A DNA stretch of 64,000 bases from Lachnospiraceae bacterium (lineage in GTDB: Bacteria; Bacillota; Clostridia; Lachnospirales; Lachnospiraceae), in the NCBI GenBank assembly GCA_021770345.1, contig JAETRD010000014.1, positions 78,573 through 142,572 of the forward strand. Direction: 5' to 3'. This document shows, piece after piece, positions 60,688 to 64,000 of this stretch. A program made the translations under genes and the position numbers. The number at the start of each line of letters is the position of its first letter. Within the stretch, counting starts at the first letter, position 1. The notes below the pieces were generated by a model. That model was given only the letters and a program-made list of their open reading frames with translations, searched no databases and was not told the origin of the DNA.

Positions 60688-63600
60688 CATTTCAATCCTC
60701 GCTCCCGCACAGGGAGCGACAATAGTAGTTCATGATAATTGGGATGCAATAAGCATTTCAATCCTCGCTCCTGCACAGGGAGCGACATAGGGAAGCCGTG
60801 TATTTTCAGCCAGTTATTCGATTTCAATCCTTGCTCCCGCACGGGGAGCGACCACATAGGTCTGACTGGTAGCAGATACTGCTTTTATTTCAATCCACGC
60901 TCCCGCACGGGGAGCGACGATTTACACATAGGCAATTTCCCGGCCCGGAGTAATTTCAATCCTCGCTCCCGCACGGGGAGCGACCACATAGGTCTGACTG
61001 GTAGCAGATACTGCTTTTATTTCAATCCACGCTCCCGCACGGGGAGCGACTACACTGCATTAAAACTTACGAAAATATTTGACTCAATTTCAATCCACGC
61101 TCCCGCACGGGGAGCGACTGGTATTTCAGCTGTTTGGACAGCTTGCAGGATAATTTCAATCCACGCTCCCGCACGGGGAGCGACCATGGAGGAGGATTTT
61201 TCAGACTATTCCTCCGAGATTTCAATCCACGCTCCCGCACGGGGAGCGACGTATTCCCGTGTCGGGAGCGGCTGGAATGTGCTATTTCAATCCACGCTCC
61301 CGCACGGGGAGCGACACTCCCTCTTCGACAAGAGAAGTACTTGGTGATATTTCAATCCACGCTCCCGCACGGGGAGCGACCAGAGAAACATGGTTGTAAA
61401 CCTCCATCGTAACAATTTCAATCCACGCTCCCGCACGGGGAGCGACCCTTGCCTCCCGACATTCCTCGACTGTACCAATATTTCAATCCACGCTCCCGCA
61501 CGGGGAGCGACGATATGTCGCATTCCGCACCAACTGTCTGTGAAGATTATTTCAATCCACGCTCCCGCACGGGGAGCGACGTGGATGCTTCGGAAAAACC
61601 GTTATTGCCGTTGTATATTTCAATCCACGCTCCCGCACGGGGAGCGACGGTATCATATTATATGGATTTTGATATGTTGCGAATTTCAATCCACGCTCCC
61701 GCACGGGGAGCGACGCAAGGGGTACCTTGACAACTTAATATTTTCCCGTATTTCAATCCACGCTCCCGCACGGGGAGCGACTTTTCCATATTTCCTCCAA
61801 TTTCAAATAGTTGAAATTTCAATCCACGCTCCCGCACGGGGAGCGACCGAAATCCCTGCGCAGCCACTTTTCCTTTTCAAATTTCAATCCACGCTCCCGC
61901 ACGGGGAGCGACGCCGCCCAGTGCTCAACTTCGGAACACGCTTCCATTTCAATCCACGCTCCCGCACGGGGAGCGACTTTTCCATATTTCCTCCAATTTC
62001 AAATAGTTGAAATTTCAATCCACGCTCCCGCACGGGGAGCGACCCGAATGGATTTACTCGGCAGACATGACGGGCGAGATTTCAATCCACGCTCCCGCAC
62101 GGGGAGCGACGACGGGCGCAGATATCTTCGGAGGAATGTTTGCATTTCAATCCACGCTCCCGCACGGGGAGCGACCCATGTCTATTGTCGGCTGTATAAC
62201 CATTATCGGGATTTCAATCCACGCTCCCGCACGGGGAGCGACAAAATCCCTCGACATAGGGTTGTCTCCTCATCGATTTCAATCCACGCTCCCGCACGGG
62301 GAGCGACCAACCATCTATCTTGACATACCGAATGATGCGGTATTTCAATCCACGCTCCCGCACGGGGAGCGACAAATGATTATGACGACCACAAATTAAG
62401 CGCCTACATTTCAATCCACGCTCCCGCACGGGGAGCGACATGGTGGGAAGCGGAAAACAACCAGCAGTGGTTTATTTCAATCCACGCTCCCGCACGGGGA
62501 GCGACGCCGCCGATTGCAGTCAGCTTTCCGGCTATACTATTTCAATCCACGCTCCCGCACGGGGAGCGACAACGATTTATCAAACAGATTGGATGGTATC
62601 GTCATTTCAATCCACGCTCCCGCACGGGGAGCGACAATGATGAAACGAAATATCCTGAACCGGATCCCGAAATTTCAATCCACGCTCCCGCACGGGGAGC
62701 GACATAGGCTCCAATCATCTGCTTAATCAGCGTCGCTATTTCAATCCACGCTCCCGCACGGGGAGCGACAGAAGAGACTGGAAAGTCGTTCGGACAGCTG
62801 ATATTTCAATCCACGCTCCCGCACGGGGAGCGACGAAATAAGAGCCCCTCTCCCGACGATTACGACCGATTTCAATCCACGCTCCCGCACGGGGAGCGAC
62901 CTTGTTCGTGCAATATGTCGTCACGAAAGGATTATTTCAATCCACGCTCCCGCACGGGGAGCGACACAATTTTGCCGGAGGCGGCGGAGCCAGCACAGAT
63001 TTCAATCCACGCTCCCGCACGGGGAGCGACCTTCTGGCTCAAACTTTGTTTCAAATGGATATCCAAATTTCAATCCACGCTCCCGCACGGGGAGCGACAC
63101 AATTTTGCCGGAGGCGGCGGAGCCAGCACAGATTTCAATCCACGCTCCCGCACGGGGAGCGACGTTGTGCTTCCGGGTAATATGTGAATGTGCCGGGATT
63201 TCAATCCACGCTCCCGCACGGGGAGCGACAAAGACGGCCATTATAGGCATGGCTTAATTGCGCAATTTCAATCCACGCTCCCGCACGGGGAGCGACACTG
63301 CGCGTTTGTGCGCTTGTTGATCGGGATCATATTTCAATCCACGCTCCCGCACGGGGAGCGACTTTTGACAATGTAGAGAGTTTGGGGGTTCTGATTATTT
63401 CAATCCACGCTCCCGCACGGGGAGCGACGGTAAAGCAGATTTGCCGTGATGCAGATTGCAGGATTTCAATCCACGCTCCCGCACGGGGAGCGACTTTTTT
63501 GTCCTGATTGCTGTTTTCGTAACCAAGATTTCAATCCACGCTCCCGCACGGGGAGCGACATGACAGGATGCAATTAGCCGCTTTTGAATACGACATTTCA

Positions 63601-64000
63601 ATCCACGCTCCCGCACGGGGAGCGACGTATTCACACCCTTCTATTTCTGAGCGGTTCCGATTTCAATCCACGCTCCCGCACGGGGAGCGACAATTTCACC
63701 TCCGAACCATTAAGTAAATAACAGCATTTCAATCCACGCTCCCGCACGGGGAGCGACCCTTTCAGACATAAAGGTGGAGGCTGGAAAAGCACAATTTCAA
63801 TCCACGCTCCCGCACGGGGAGCGACGCTGCTGTGGTAAGACTGTTCATATGCATAGGAATTTCAATCCACGCTCCCGCACGGGGAGCGACTTCGATTTTA
63901 TGCGGAAGAATTGTGGTTGGGTCAATTTCAATCCACGCTCCCGCACGGGGAGCGACGATCATACTGGCCTGTTACGGGATGCGCCGATCGATTTCAATCC
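60688..64000 (-). CRISPR. Type I-C-like CRISPR array, at least 51 repeats, cut by the right edge
   Basis: Repeats of 32 bp recur every 65-69 bp from 60688 to the edge (51 counted, the last partial). Read on the minus strand they begin GTCGCTCCCC, have a palindromic middle and end GTGGATTGAAAT, the type I-C (Dvulg) form. Spacers are 33-37 bp. The leftmost repeats are degenerate (60688, 60754, 60820 and 60952 carry one to three changes; a further half-repeat is at 60621-60652), which marks the old, leader-distal end. The leader, and probably cas3-5-8c-7-4-1-2, should lie beyond 64000. Three spacers occur twice: 60852/60984, 61782/61978 and 62966/63099. Confidence 0.97.

Noticed and set aside
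60590-63962. Many open frames across the CRISPR array (repetitive NPRSRTGSD, IHAPARGAT and LPVRERGLK peptides).
   Set aside because: They arise because a 32-bp repeat without stops is read in different frames; there are no ribosome sites or real protein patterns.

Overview
The window looks like a chromosomal piece of a motile, Gram-positive anaerobe of the Lachnospiraceae (Clostridia). The reasons are the T-box leaders, the cysE-cysS-mrnC-rlmB-sigH gene order, a sigma-H-type factor, CheV and a sigma-28-type promoter, the type 2 IleRS, GGAGG ribosome sites and a moderately high GC content. Almost every gene lies on the minus strand, in long operons joined by ATGA/GTGA stop-start overlaps. No database search was possible; names rest on motifs and remembered families.

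Region by region. (1) 1-about 3000: one end of a Mu-like transposable prophage. The start of a MuA-type transposase runs off the left edge. It is preceded by small early genes and a divergent XRE repressor, and the early promoter has a perfect consensus inside a 17-bp inverted-repeat operator. (2) 3129-6224: a lipoprotein and an OmpR/HAMP-kinase pair that share a 20-bp promoter motif. (3) 6527-10900: sigH, rlmB, mrnC, cysS and cysE behind a short cysteine-type T-box. (4) 10995-14652: ispF with a repeat-encoded tail, an MBOAT acyltransferase with its SGNH-like partner, and a conserved 50-aa gene. (5) 14739-20832: tRNA-Met, tRNA-Val, metH, mnmA, a FliD-like duplicated gene under a sigma-28-like promoter, and a CBS-ACT protein. 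(6) 20876-25698: ung, hisF, hisH, an acidic membrane protein, cheV. (7) 25797-32064: a signalling cluster (lipoprotein, kinase, regulator, membrane protein, TPR-GGDEF protein, membrane-bound LuxR protein, 4-TM protein). (8) 32277-38455: ileS and glgP, coupled and placed behind one isoleucine T-box. (9) 38466-46430: a domain-swapped GH3 enzyme, an esterase, an AraC regulator, a DHH phosphoesterase, a HAD phosphatase, an M32 carboxypeptidase and a DUF6440 protein. (10) 46567-49724: an AgrC/AgrA-like pair, DUF2200, and a YjbR plus PUA/EVE-like fusion. (11) 49755-57773: purD, purN, purM, purE, an M29 aminopeptidase, an HD nucleotidase, two membrane proteins, pyrE. (12) 57928-60526: two inverted copies of a 276-279-bp MITE-like element enclosing a 148-bp palindromic element and an AT-rich TetR/hydrolase cassette with a 34-bp operator. 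(13) 60688-64000: a type I-C-like CRISPR array, 51 repeats in view and cut by the right edge. It reads on the minus strand, so leader and cas genes should lie beyond 64000.

The genes serve housekeeping (aminoacylation, purine, pyrimidine, histidine and methionine synthesis, RNA modification), sensing and motility, and defence or mobile DNA at both ends. No wholly new multi-gene system stands out. The most unusual signals are regulatory and repeat structures: the prophage switch, the T-box over ileS-glgP, the structured purN-purD gap, the sigma-28 leader with a GGA-loop hairpin, the inverted MITE pair, and three pairs of identical spacers in the CRISPR array.
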